This document shows, one piece after another, positions 51,054 through 59,911 of a stretch of 64,000 nt of DNA. Below the pieces are notes generated by a model, which saw only the letters and a list, made by a program, of their open reading frames with translations, had not been told where the DNA came from and searched no databases. This stretch comes from Saccharospirillum sp965652395 (GTDB lineage: Bacteria > Pseudomonadota > Gammaproteobacteria > Pseudomonadales > Natronospirillaceae): NCBI GenBank assembly GCA_965652395.1, contig CBFGUW010000005.1, positions 1 through 64,000 of the forward strand. The letters run 5' to 3'. Both the position numbers and the translations under genes were made by a program. Every line of letters begins with the position of its first letter. Position 1 is the first letter of the stretch.

Positions 51054-51893
51054 ATGATCGATAATGTACGCACTATAGTAACTGGCTCGGGCCTGGCGGC
51101 CCGCTATTTGATTTTAGGTGATCGGCAGGCGGGTGCCTTACCGCTGGTATATCTCGGAGGGGCTTTTCAGACCTGTTTGAATGTGGAAAGAACGTTGCGG
51201 CAGATTTACGCCCAGCGTCAAATCATCATCATAGAAATGCCGGGCTTTGGTGATACCCCCGTGGTAAACCGTGAAGTGGGCTGTAGCACCATTGCCGACA
51301 GCGTAGGCCTGGTTATGGATCATCTGGATATTGGCCGGTTTGATCTTATCGGCTGCAGTTATGGGGGCATCTTCGCCTTGGAGGTCGCGCATCGAAGGAA
51401 GGATCAGGTTCGTCGGATTATTCTGGCGGGTACCAGTCCCTTTCCTCAGGCAACGGAGCGCGGTCTGCATCTCTGCCTGAACCTGCTTGAGCACGGCTAT
51501 CACCAACCTTTCGCCGAACTGTTCGCGCAGTTGGCCATTTCCCTGCCCAATCCGACCAAGCGTGAGCTGTTGCGTAAACGCTTCCTGCATTCCCTGGTGG
51601 GGCAACCGGAGGATGTCTACGATCGGTTCCGGGAAAACACCCATCGGTTGTTCCTGATGAGAGAGATCCCAGCGTTCACCGATCACCCAACCCTGCTGTT
51701 GGATGGTGACAGCGACACCTTTACCGATCCCGGTTGGATGCGACAGCAAGCGAAACATTACGGGAATGTTACTGTTCAGCTATTGGCGGGATGCGACCAT
51801 TTCTTCCATATCGAAGATAAGGTGGCGACGGCCAACGCTGTCAATCAGTATCTGGATCAGGCATGGGTTCAGGAAGAGCGCCGCTTGGCTTAA
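51054..51893 (+). CDS. Alpha/beta hydrolase
   Basis: A 279-residue alpha/beta-hydrolase: oxyanion-region LVYLGGAFQT, IIIEMPGFGDT, the nucleophile elbow LIGCSYGGIFALEVA (Ser in GCSYG), the acid region LLLDGDSDTFTDP, and the catalytic His in LLAGCDHFFHIED. ATG 51054 is preferred over GTG 51045 because GGAAGG then has usable spacing. The substrate is unknown. The preceding DegV gene hints at acyl substrates, but the genes are 303 bp apart. Confidence 0.83.
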   Translation: MIDNVRTIVTGSGLAARYLILGDRQAGALPLVYLGGAFQTCLNVERTLRQIYAQRQIIIIEMPGFGDTPVVNREVGCSTIADSVGLVMDHLDIGRFDLIGCSYGGIFALEVAHRRKDQVRRIILAGTSPFPQATERGLHLCLNLLEHGYHQPFAELFAQLAISLPNPTKRELLRKRFLHSLVGQPEDVYDRFRENTHRLFLMREIPAFTDHPTLLLDGDSDTFTDPGWMRQQAKHYGNVTVQLLAGCDHFFHIEDKVATANAVNQYLDQAWVQEERRLA

Positions 51894-51899
51894 GAGGGT

Positions 51900-51932
51900 G
51901 TTTCGGGTTGCGTGCATTGCGCAACCCGAAAC
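51900..51932 (+). terminator. Hairpin after the alpha/beta hydrolase
   Basis: A perfect 13-bp stem, GTTTCGGGTTGCG (51900-51912) with its complement at 51920-51932. It is A-flanked rather than T-flanked on this strand, so it may act on the opposite strand together with the next hairpin. Confidence 0.55.
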
Positions 51933-51956
51933 AAAAAAAGCCGGGCGGAGCCCGGC
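51933..51956 (-). terminator. Terminator of the deo operon (minus strand)
   Basis: On the minus strand the stem GCCGGGC/GCCCGGC is followed by a run of seven T residues, 26 bp beyond the deoB stop: a classic intrinsic terminator. Confidence 0.85.
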
Positions 51957-51981
51957 GCAGGGAAGCAATGACAGGTCAGGG

Positions 51982-53214
51982 TTATGAGCGTAATTCGGAA
52001 AGGAAGCTGGTGCCGTAATCCATATCTGAAAGCTTGAAGTAATCGGCCAGCGTCTGACCTATGTCGGCGAAGGTTTCCCGCTCGCCCAGGTTCACCGCCT
52101 TCAATCGCTTCCCGAAAACCAGCACCGGAATGTGCTCGCGGGTGTGGTCCGTACCGGTCCAGGTAGGGTCGCAACCGTGATCGGCGGTCATCACGAGAAT
52201 GTCATCGTCCTGCATTTTCGACAGCAGTTCGGGCAGCCGAAGATCGAACGCTTCCAATGCAGCGGCATAGCCAGCAACGTCACGACGATGTCCGTAAGAG
52301 GAGTCGAAATCGACAAAGTTGGTGAATATCAGGCTTCGATCCGGTGCTTTGTCCACTTGTTGCAAGGTCGTGTCGAACAGGGCATCGAAACCGGTGGCCT
52401 TGAATTTTTGGGTAATACCGACATGAGCATAAATATCCGCGATCTTGCCGATCGATATCACTTCGCCACCGTCTTCCGCCAGTTTTTCCAGGACCGTTGC
52501 GCTCGGTGGTGGGACCGCCAGATCACGCCGGTTACCGGTGCGTTTGAAATCACTGGCGTTGTCACCGACAAAAGGCCGGGCGATGACACGGCCAATGTTG
52601 TATTCGTTCACCAGTTCGCGGGCTACTGCGCATAGGTCGTACAGGCGCTCCAATCCGAAACTTTCTTCGTGGCAGGCGATCTGAAAGACGCTGTCGGCCG
52701 AGGTGTAAACAATGGGTTTGCCGGTCGCCTTATGCTCCTCGCCCAGCCGGGCGATTATCTCGGTGCCGGAAGCGTGGCAGTTCCCCAGAACGCCGGGCAG
52801 ATCACAGCGTTCGATCAAGGCATCCAGAAGAGGCTGGGGAAATGAATTTTCCAGGTCGTGAAAATAACCCCAGTCATACAACACTGGCACTCCGGCGATT
52901 TCCCAATGGCCACTGGGCGTATCCTTACCGCTCGACAGTTCGCGTGCGTAGCCGTAACTGCCTTCCGGTGCGGGGTGCTGCTCCATCCCCGCAGGTACCT
53001 GCCCACCAGCACTTTCGGTGGCGGCGTTTACCAGGCCCAGACGGGTCAGGTTTGGCAGCAATAAAGGGCCGTGGCGGTTTTTATCCGCCTTGCCTTCGGC
53101 GCACCATTGGGCAATGTGACCCAGGGTGTTGGCACCCGCGTCGCCAAAACGGTCGGCATCGGCACTGGCGCCGATGCCGAATGAATCCAGTACCAAAACG
53201 ATGGCACGTCCCAT
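51982..53214 (-). CDS. deoB: Phosphopentomutase
   Basis: DeoB interconverts (deoxy)ribose-1-phosphate and -5-phosphate in nucleoside salvage. The 410-residue protein of the alkaline-phosphatase superfamily has metal-binding DSFGIGASADADRFGD, GANTLGHIAQW, SSGKDTPSGHWEIAGV, the DNASDFKRTGNRRD loop, VDFDSSYGHRRD and TADHGCDPTWTGTDHTREHIPV. It is last in the deoC-deoA-deoB transcript, an order differing from E. coli deoCABD, and deoD is absent. Confidence 0.97.
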   Translation of the reverse strand: MGRAIVLVLDSFGIGASADADRFGDAGANTLGHIAQWCAEGKADKNRHGPLLLPNLTRLGLVNAATESAGGQVPAGMEQHPAPEGSYGYARELSSGKDTPSGHWEIAGVPVLYDWGYFHDLENSFPQPLLDALIERCDLPGVLGNCHASGTEIIARLGEEHKATGKPIVYTSADSVFQIACHEESFGLERLYDLCAVARELVNEYNIGRVIARPFVGDNASDFKRTGNRRDLAVPPPSATVLEKLAEDGGEVISIGKIADIYAHVGITQKFKATGFDALFDTTLQQVDKAPDRSLIFTNFVDFDSSYGHRRDVAGYAAALEAFDLRLPELLSKMQDDDILVMTADHGCDPTWTGTDHTREHIPVLVFGKRLKAVNLGERETFADIGQTLADYFKLSDMDYGTSFLSELRS

Positions 53215-53241
53215 AAATCCTCCAGCTCCCCACTAGGGGTA

Positions 53242-54558
53242 TTACTCAGTAATGCGTTGGTAGACCGGTTTCAGCGCCGGTGCCGGGCCATCCGCTATGG
53301 GGATGGCTTGGGTCAGTCTTGCTCTTACGTCGGCGAGTTGGTCGTCGTTGCGCACATGGGCCATGGCCAGGGTATCCCCGGCTTTTACCGGCGTGCCGGG
53401 TTTCACCAGCTCGGTCAGACCCACGGCGTGATCGATTTTTTGATCCGCTCGAGTGCGACCGCCACCAAGAGCGACTACAGCCAGACCGATGTCCCGCACC
53501 TGCATGGCCTGAACAATGCCATCACTTTCTGCTTTGATGGGCTCTATCATGGGGGCGGGTGCCAGATATTCACCCGGACGGTCGGCGAAATCGGCCGGAC
53601 CACCCAGGGCGGCGACCATTTGGCTGAAACGTTCCAGGGCCTCGCCGGAATCGAGCGACGCCTGGAGCTTGTCTCTCGCTTCGCCGATACTGGCCGCCAA
53701 ACCACCGGATACCAGCATTTCCGCACACAGCGCCAGCGTGACTTCGTGCAACACCGGATCGCGATAATCGCCACGCAGATAGGCAACGGCCTCGGCCATT
53801 TCCACGGCATTGCCAGCGGAGCAGGCGAGCACCTGGTTCATATCGGTCAGTAGGGCCGTGGTCGTCACACCGGCGCCATTGGCGACTTTGACGATGCTTT
53901 CAGCCAGGGCCAGGCTCTTTTCCGGCGTCGGCATAAAGGCGCCGCTGCCGACTTTCACATCCATGACCAGAGCATCCAGCCCCTCGGCCAGTTTTTTCGA
54001 CAAAATGGAGGCGGTGATCAGGTCAATGCTTTCTACGGTGGCGGTGACGTCCCGGATGCCATAAAAGCGCTTGTCGGCCGGTGCCAGGTTGCCGGTTTGG
54101 CCGATAATGGCGACACCGGTCCGGCGGACGATAGTGTCGAACAGGGCATTGTCCGGATAGGTGTTATAGCCTGGAATGCTCTCGAACTTATCGAGCGTAC
54201 CGCCGGTATGGCCGAGCCCCCGGCCGGAAATCATCGGCACGAAACCGCCACAGGCCGCGACCATGGGCCCCAGCATCAGGCTGACGACATCCCCCACGCC
54301 TCCCGTGCTGTGCTTGTCGAGCACCGGACCGGGCATGTCGGGCCATCGCATCACATCGCCGGAGTCGCGCATGGCGGTGGTCAGGGCGACACGCTCATCC
54401 AGAGACATGCCCTGGAAATAGGTGGCCATGGCAAAAGCTCCCACCTGACCTTCGCTGATGCTTTCGTCTTTGATGCCCTGAACAAACCAGCGGATCTCTT
54501 CAGCTGTCAGAGTCTCGCCGTTACGTTTGCGACGTATGATTTCCTGCGGCAGATACAT
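53242..54558 (-). CDS. deoA: Thymidine phosphorylase
   Basis: DeoA cleaves thymidine with phosphate to thymine and deoxyribose-1-phosphate. The 438-residue protein has MYLPQEIIRRKRNGETLTAEEI, MRDSGDVMRW, the phosphate-binding KHSTGGVGDVVSL, GRGLGHTGGTLDKFES and DVKVGSGAFMPT. The ATG at 54558 is supported by GGAGG upstream and by homologue starts. It overlaps nothing but begins right at the deoC stop. A deoxynucleoside salvage operon is clear from context. Confidence 0.97.
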   Translation of the reverse strand: MYLPQEIIRRKRNGETLTAEEIRWFVQGIKDESISEGQVGAFAMATYFQGMSLDERVALTTAMRDSGDVMRWPDMPGPVLDKHSTGGVGDVVSLMLGPMVAACGGFVPMISGRGLGHTGGTLDKFESIPGYNTYPDNALFDTIVRRTGVAIIGQTGNLAPADKRFYGIRDVTATVESIDLITASILSKKLAEGLDALVMDVKVGSGAFMPTPEKSLALAESIVKVANGAGVTTTALLTDMNQVLACSAGNAVEMAEAVAYLRGDYRDPVLHEVTLALCAEMLVSGGLAASIGEARDKLQASLDSGEALERFSQMVAALGGPADFADRPGEYLAPAPMIEPIKAESDGIVQAMQVRDIGLAVVALGGGRTRADQKIDHAVGLTELVKPGTPVKAGDTLAMAHVRNDDQLADVRARLTQAIPIADGPAPALKPVYQRITE

Positions 54559-54559
54559 C

Positions 54560-55333
54560 TCAATAGCCTCCATGACCGTTGGCTTTGGCAGTATGGCCCA
54601 GCGTGACCAGCAGATCGTTCAGCAGGCTGCTGGCACCGAACCGAAAATGAGCGGGGCTGATCCAGTCCGCTCCCATCAGCTTGGCTGTGAGTTCAAGGTA
54701 AGCTTGGGCATCGGCGGCGGTACGAATGCCACCGGCGGCTTTAAAGCCAACGTCCCGTCCGCTGTCGCGAATGGCGGTGAGCATGATTTCCGCCGCGTCC
54801 AAAGTGGCGTTGACCGGGACTTTGCCGGTGCTGGTTTTTATGAAATCCGCCCCGGCGGCTATGCTGATGTCACTGGCTTTGCGAATCAATTCAGGAGTGC
54901 CGAGTTCGCCACTTTCGATGATGACCTTCAACTGCACAGCGCTGCCACAGACGGTTTTGCATTCGGTAACGAGGCGTTGGCCTATGTTGGTATCGCCTGC
55001 CATCAATGCCCGATAGGGGAAGACAACGTCCACTTCGTGGGCTCCGGCGGCTACGGCGTCGCGGGTTTCGCTGACGGCGCGGTTGATGTCGGTGCTGCCA
55101 TCGGGGAAGTTGGTGACGGTGGCAACCCGGACATCGGCCAGACCGGCCGCCGCCAGGGCTTTACGGGCGGTGGCTATGAAGGCGGGATAGACACACACAG
55201 CGGCGGGGTGGCCTTCGGGGGTATTGGCTTGTTGGCACAGGGCGGTGATAACGTCGTCTGTGTCGCTGTCATTCAAGCTGGTGAGGTCCATCAGGCTGAG
55301 GGCCTGTCGAGCCGAGGTGTGTAACGCATTCAT
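54560..55333 (-). CDS. deoC: Deoxyribose-phosphate aldolase
   Basis: DeoC splits deoxyribose-5-phosphate to acetaldehyde and glyceraldehyde-3-phosphate. The 257-residue class I aldolase has MDLTSLNDSDTDD, VCVYPAFI, VATVTNFPDG, EVDVVFPYRA, KVIIESGEL, the Schiff-base lysine in DFIKTSTGK, and VGFKAAGGIRTAADA. ATG 55333 aligns with E. coli DeoC; the longer frame adds 16 non-homologous residues. It opens the deo operon. Repeat copy 3 lies about 100 bp upstream. Confidence 0.96.
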   Translation of the reverse strand: MNALHTSARQALSLMDLTSLNDSDTDDVITALCQQANTPEGHPAAVCVYPAFIATARKALAAAGLADVRVATVTNFPDGSTDINRAVSETRDAVAAGAHEVDVVFPYRALMAGDTNIGQRLVTECKTVCGSAVQLKVIIESGELGTPELIRKASDISIAAGADFIKTSTGKVPVNATLDAAEIMLTAIRDSGRDVGFKAAGGIRTAADAQAYLELTAKLMGADWISPAHFRFGASSLLNDLLVTLGHTAKANGHGGY

Positions 55334-55437
55334 GGTTTTGTTGTCCGAATGGTCAGTTTTTGGCAAGTGTATGTCGTTCACCTGTCAAATACAACGATGG
55401 GGTTCCGGGCTGGGATTGTTCAAGTGGCCAAGAACCC

Positions 55438-55550
55438 GTGCTGGCGACCGGGCAAGCTTCTCCAGGGTCGGCATGAACCCATCCATGGGGCCTGGACCGC
55501 AGCGTCCCTGCTGCGGACCACCCTGGAGAAGCTTGCCCGGTCGCCAGCAC
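55438..55550. repeat. Palindromic repeat copy 3
   Basis: Perfect 31-bp arms at 55438-55468 and 55520-55550 enclose a 51-bp core at 55469-55519. Arm sequence differs strongly from the other copies, yet complementarity is complete. The core keeps AACCCATCCATGGGGCCTGG and the GCAGC-TCC-GCTGC hairpin. It lies between divergent deoC and the kinase-like gene. Confidence 0.85.
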
Positions 55551-55638
55551 TAGCCTTTAGCGGGAGCGTATAAACTTCCCTGCGTTTGTTGCAAACTGTC
55601 GGTTGGTGTTCGACCTCGATGAATAGTAGGAGATCCGA

Positions 55639-56655
55639 GTGATCAAAAGTTCTCATCTGGCCACTTTGTTGATTCTATCGCTGGCGCTGTGGCTGGCCAG
55701 TCTGGTGGGCATCGTTCTGCTTGGCCGGGAGGTGTTGGAAGTTCGTGAGTTGGCGATATTGCTCGCTTTGGTGGGCCTGGCTGGTGTGGTGTCTGTATTC
55801 GCGCTCAACCGGGGGCAGCAACGCGCCAACGAGGCGTTTAGGGAAATGAGCCGGGTAAAACGGTCGTTGCAGGAAAGCCATTTGAAAATCGAGCGCTTCG
55901 AGTACGAGGGTAAGCAGGGAACCGAGCTGCGCCGTCTGGTGCTGACCTCGGCTCAGGAGAAAGACCTGGCATTGGAAAAGATGGCAACGGCTCTGAATAC
56001 GGCGATGGCGGAGGTGATTTCGCTGTCGAAGTCCGATCAGGCGGATGTAATGAACCGGGTGCGGGAGAAAGCCGAGTTGATGCAGCGCTACGCGGATGAT
56101 CTGAAAGCACTGGCCAAGTTGGAGCTGAAATCCCAACTGCCCCGTCACGATAATTTTGATTTTCTTTCCGTGATCGAGGGCTTTGTCGATGAATGGAATC
56201 GTTACGGCCGGTCGCGTAAGGTGAAAGTGAAGCTGGAACATCAGGAGGATCAGTTACCGTTGGTATCCGATGTCAACTGGCTGCATAACCTCTTCACCCA
56301 TGTGGTGCAGGCGTTGATCCGTATGAATGAGAACACCAAAGTGGTGGTGCATTTAATCGGCTACATCGACGCCCAGCGTGGCGAGGCGTTGCAGGTTAAG
56401 ATTTCAGCGGAAGGTAGGCGTTTCGGGCCGGAACAGTTGGCGACAGTGCTGACGGATTACACCAGTATCCCTGCCGGTGGCAAGGATGTCGGCCCTGGGT
56501 TGACCTTTGTCGTGGCCCGGCGGTTGGCGCAGATGCTTCAGGGGACGCTGGAAGTGAATGACACCGGTGATGGAACGGAAGTGGTGATAGTGTTGCCGCG
56601 CCGAATTGGTGGCCAGGGTGAGGAGGATTGGTCTTCGGCTTCCTTCGTTGACTGA
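55639..56655 (+). CDS. Histidine-kinase-like membrane protein without phosphoacceptor histidine
   Basis: A 338-residue protein with two TM helices (about 7-28 and 36-56) and a coiled region (about 58-155). The C-terminal part has HATPase_c features: an N-box-like LHNLFTHVVQALIRMNENTK and DVGPGLTFVVARRLAQMLQGTLEVND, followed by GTEVVIVLP. The helical region where the phosphoacceptor His should lie (TSAQEKDLALEKMATALNTAMAEV) has none, and the first glycine box is altered (AEGRRFGPE). It starts at GTG behind AGGAG. It is monocistronic, with a long palindrome on each side. It may bind ATP as a pseudokinase or signalling scaffold. Confidence 0.72.
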   Translation: MIKSSHLATLLILSLALWLASLVGIVLLGREVLEVRELAILLALVGLAGVVSVFALNRGQQRANEAFREMSRVKRSLQESHLKIERFEYEGKQGTELRRLVLTSAQEKDLALEKMATALNTAMAEVISLSKSDQADVMNRVREKAELMQRYADDLKALAKLELKSQLPRHDNFDFLSVIEGFVDEWNRYGRSRKVKVKLEHQEDQLPLVSDVNWLHNLFTHVVQALIRMNENTKVVVHLIGYIDAQRGEALQVKISAEGRRFGPEQLATVLTDYTSIPAGGKDVGPGLTFVVARRLAQMLQGTLEVNDTGDGTEVVIVLPRRIGGQGEEDWSSASFVD

Positions 56656-56700
56656 TAGCTCCAGCTTCCGAGTTCGCAATGCTAATGTTGCCAGGAGTGC

Positions 56701-56813
56701 GCCCCGGCTACCTGGTAGGCCCGTCAAGGGTCGGCGTAAACCCATCCATGGGGCCTGGACCGCAGCATCCATGCTGCGAACCACCCTTGACGGACCTACC
56801 AGGTATCCGGGGC
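56701..56813. repeat. Palindromic repeat copy 4
   Basis: Arms at 56701-56731 and 56783-56813 (31 bp, 2 mismatches) enclose a 51-bp core at 56732-56782. The left flank TTCCGAGTTCGC (56666-56677 region) matches the outer ends of copies 1 and 2; the right outer end is not clear. It sits between two convergent genes and ends about 30 bp before the peptidase stop. Confidence 0.82.
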
Positions 56814-56843
56814 TTTGTACGCCAGCGATCTAATAATCTTAAA

Positions 56844-59756
56844 CTACAGGTTGTTAAAAGTAGGTGTGGTCCATTTGGATTCTTCGTGCACGGCTTCCGG
56901 TGTGTCCGCCGGGTAGAAGCCGATCAGGCTGCTGCCGTGGTCGTCGTATTCCTCGGCCATATCCCGCCCCACCTGATGCAGCATCAGCCGTCTGGCTTCG
57001 GTATCCATGATCTGGGTTTCAAACATTCGCACCAGCCCGTCCAGACTGATGGTTTTCACTTCCTGCGCCAGACGGATGTCGGTATTGAAATGTGGATTGC
57101 CATCCATGATCGCCTGCCAGTAACGCTGGCTGAGCCGATAGAGGTTTTCCTCCGGCAGAGTCAATTCGTTGATCAGCCCCTGCTTGAATTGCAGGAATTC
57201 CTGCTGACTCATGCTCTGTAGGCGCTGCAGGTACTGCTCCATGAAGCGGTCACTGTAGAGCTGTAGCAGCGCTGGGTCGGTGGAAGGCGATTGCACATAA
57301 ACCACCAGACCCGGCAGGTCATTTATTTCATAACTCTGAGCGAACACGATGTAGCCAAGCTGCAGCTCGGTACGGAGCTCGGCGAAGTAGGAGGCATTAA
57401 GCATTTGCGCCAGCAAACGGTACAGCGCCCGTTCCCGCAGGCTGCTGTTGTTGCCCTGGTAATAACCGAGCAGGGCGGAATCCGTATGGTCGATCTGCAT
57501 TTCGTGGCGATAGCGCTGCTCCGGCAGTTCCGCGACCTGCTTGCGAACCTCGGGTGCTTCAGGGTTGGGCGGCAGCATGACTCGTGCCCGGCTGCCCAAC
57601 TCGCGGGCATCGGCTTCGGTCTGGTTGCCATGCACCAGCATGGTCAGCCGCAATTGTTTCAGCCATTCACTGCGCAGGTCGAGCAGGTTTTGCGCGGTTA
57701 CCCCTTCGAGAGCGTTGAGCAGCTCATCCGGTGTATGGCTGTTTTTCTGCAGGAACTCGCCCAGGCGACGGAACATCTGGTTCAGCACCGGGTCTTCGTT
57801 GGTGTTGCGCAGGCGGCGTTCCAGATCGGATTTCAGCTGTTTGAACCGGTCCGCGTCTATCTCGTGCTCGGTCAGTTCCACCAGTAATGAATCCAACAGA
57901 ACCGGGAGCTTTTCGCTGTAGCCGTACAACCGAACCTGCAGGCCACGATCAGTCTGCGACAGACCGTAGCCGGACCCGGCAAGCCCTGCCTCGTAGCGGA
58001 TCTCGCTCAGGGCGTCGTCGACCAGGTCGAGGTACAGCCGGGTTTGCACCTCGGCCTTGGCGCTCGCCAGGACCACCGGTGTTTCAATCAGTAAGGTCAC
58101 GTCCAACTTGGGAGTGCGGAAACTGTCGTCCTGCTCATACCACAACTCGAAGCCGGGCTCAGTCTGGATGATCTGGGGCAGGTTGTTGTAAAGCGTGCTC
58201 TGCGGCGCGGCCAGCGGCAATACCGACAGGTTCGTCGGTATAAAGGGGTTGCGGGCGGGCAGTTTCAATTGCTCGTTGCCCGAAGGTGACCGCCATTCGG
58301 CCACCTGGTTGCCGGACAGGGGCGTCAGGCTGTAGGGCGTCTGGTACCACTGACTTTCCGTTTCCGTCTGGGCTTCCGGGTGCATCAGGGTGATCAGGGC
58401 GTTATCCGGTCTTAAATAGTTGAGCCATTGGTGCATGACTTCGGGGTCGAAGTTTTCCAGCAGGAAAGGGCCTCGCAGCACATTTTCCGGCGCATAAACC
58501 GCCATTCTCTCGGCGAGGCGTTGCACCGTTGTGACCGGTGCCACCTGCTCCGCGAACTGGAAATTGATGGTGTTGATGGTCCGCAGTTCCTCATAGCGCC
58601 AGGGCTCCAGCCCCTGCTTGCCGATCTGATCAATGTATTCAAACATCAGCGTGGCAACGTCCTGCCAATGGGAAAGCCCCAGCGGCGTCAGTTGAATGCT
58701 CACATCGAAACTGTGCGTACTGGGGGTGAGGCCCCCGCTATGGGCATGGAGGGCGTCGGCCCAGCCGCGTTCTTTTAAAATGGAGATCAGGCTGCCGCTG
58801 GATTGATGCCCGAGCAGGTGCGCCACATAGGCATAGGGCTTGGATTGTCGCTGGTCCAGCGTGCCCGGTACCGGGAAGCGGAATTCAAGGCGGCGGGTTT
58901 CCCGTCTGGGCAGCACTTCAAGCAGCATCGGCAGCTTGGTGGCCTCGAACAGAGGTTGATCGTAGACTGGGTCTTTGGTTTGCACCGAGCGAACCCCTTC
59001 AAAACGGCTGTTCACCCACTCCTTGAGCGTGGCGATATCCTGAGGGCCATAAACCGCGAGGCTGATCCGGTCGGCCACATAGTGCTGTCGGTAGAACTCG
59101 ATCAGACGGTCTCGCAGGTTGGGCTGGGTCAGGGTATCGCGGTTGCCGATGGCCAGCTGGGAAGCCGGGTGATCGGGATTGACGATTTCTCGAACCGCAT
59201 CCTCCAAGCGCCGACCGTCATTCTGAAGGCTGGCGGTGTATTCGGAGTGAACCGCGTTGATTTCCCGTTCGACATAGTCCGGGTTGAACAGTGGTGCGAT
59301 GAAGAACTGGGCAAACCGGTCCAGGGCGGGTTCCAGTTGTTCAGCATCGATATCGAAGTAGTAGAGGGTGTTTTCGTCGGCGGTATAGGCGTTATCGCTG
59401 CCGCCGTTCTGCTCGATAAACTGGTGGTATTCGTCTACTTCGGGGTATTTCTCGGTGCCCAGAAAAAGCATGTGTTCCAGGAAATGAGCCAGGCCCGGGA
59501 TATCCTCAGGGTTGCTCCAGGAGCCCACGGACACATTCAGCGCCGCTGCGGCTTTCTCGCTGCCCGGATCGGAGACCACCAGTACCTTGAGCCCGTTGTC
59601 GAGCTGATAGGTCTGGAACTCCCGGGTTTCGAAATCGCTGACAACGATATTGGACGGGTTTTCGTCCGCCTCGGCCGGTTGATACAGCCACAGGCCGCTT
59701 CCGGCCAAGGCCGCCACAATGCCGATGGTCAGGGCCACAAGGACGCCACGCTTCAT
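56844..59756 (-). CDS. M16-family zinc metallopeptidase (pitrilysin/insulysin-like)
   Basis: A 970-residue peptidase with an N-terminal signal anchor (about 4-25, so probably exported). The inverted zinc motif H91-F-L-E94-H95 is followed by Glu172 exactly 77 residues after His95, as in pitrilysin. Four M16 half-domains are expected; the inactive C-terminal ones include the GYIVFAQSYEINDLPGLVVYVQS region typical of PtrA/insulysin. These enzymes degrade peptides enclosed in their chamber. It is monocistronic on the minus strand and divergent from the thioredoxin-like gene. Confidence 0.92.
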   Translation of the reverse strand: MKRGVLVALTIGIVAALAGSGLWLYQPAEADENPSNIVVSDFETREFQTYQLDNGLKVLVVSDPGSEKAAAALNVSVGSWSNPEDIPGLAHFLEHMLFLGTEKYPEVDEYHQFIEQNGGSDNAYTADENTLYYFDIDAEQLEPALDRFAQFFIAPLFNPDYVEREINAVHSEYTASLQNDGRRLEDAVREIVNPDHPASQLAIGNRDTLTQPNLRDRLIEFYRQHYVADRISLAVYGPQDIATLKEWVNSRFEGVRSVQTKDPVYDQPLFEATKLPMLLEVLPRRETRRLEFRFPVPGTLDQRQSKPYAYVAHLLGHQSSGSLISILKERGWADALHAHSGGLTPSTHSFDVSIQLTPLGLSHWQDVATLMFEYIDQIGKQGLEPWRYEELRTINTINFQFAEQVAPVTTVQRLAERMAVYAPENVLRGPFLLENFDPEVMHQWLNYLRPDNALITLMHPEAQTETESQWYQTPYSLTPLSGNQVAEWRSPSGNEQLKLPARNPFIPTNLSVLPLAAPQSTLYNNLPQIIQTEPGFELWYEQDDSFRTPKLDVTLLIETPVVLASAKAEVQTRLYLDLVDDALSEIRYEAGLAGSGYGLSQTDRGLQVRLYGYSEKLPVLLDSLLVELTEHEIDADRFKQLKSDLERRLRNTNEDPVLNQMFRRLGEFLQKNSHTPDELLNALEGVTAQNLLDLRSEWLKQLRLTMLVHGNQTEADARELGSRARVMLPPNPEAPEVRKQVAELPEQRYRHEMQIDHTDSALLGYYQGNNSSLRERALYRLLAQMLNASYFAELRTELQLGYIVFAQSYEINDLPGLVVYVQSPSTDPALLQLYSDRFMEQYLQRLQSMSQQEFLQFKQGLINELTLPEENLYRLSQRYWQAIMDGNPHFNTDIRLAQEVKTISLDGLVRMFETQIMDTEARRLMLHQVGRDMAEEYDDHGSSLIGFYPADTPEAVHEESKWTTPTFNNL

Positions 59757-59911
59757 TTCGGATTCCTGGCTGATAAATTGAATCGCCGATTGTAGCGGGG
59801 TGGAGCGGCGCTGTCAGGCGTTGCGATCTGCGCCAATGTCCCAATAATGGAGGCAAATGATTGTTTGGGGTAAGCCAGAGCTGTCCCCAAGGCTCGAACA
59901 ATGAGGTGACT

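Noticed and set aside
55349..55656. Short ORFs encoding NPSMGPGPQ-like peptides over the palindromes (also at 8754-9222 and 56404-56833)
   Set aside because: They read through the repeat core in several frames, lack ribosome sites and differ in frame from copy to copy; they are by-products of the repeat.
58803..59795. 330-codon plus-strand frame opposite the M16 peptidase, and other long antisense frames (31622-32686, 27573-28703)
   Set aside because: They shadow clear genes on the other strand and show no recognisable domain.
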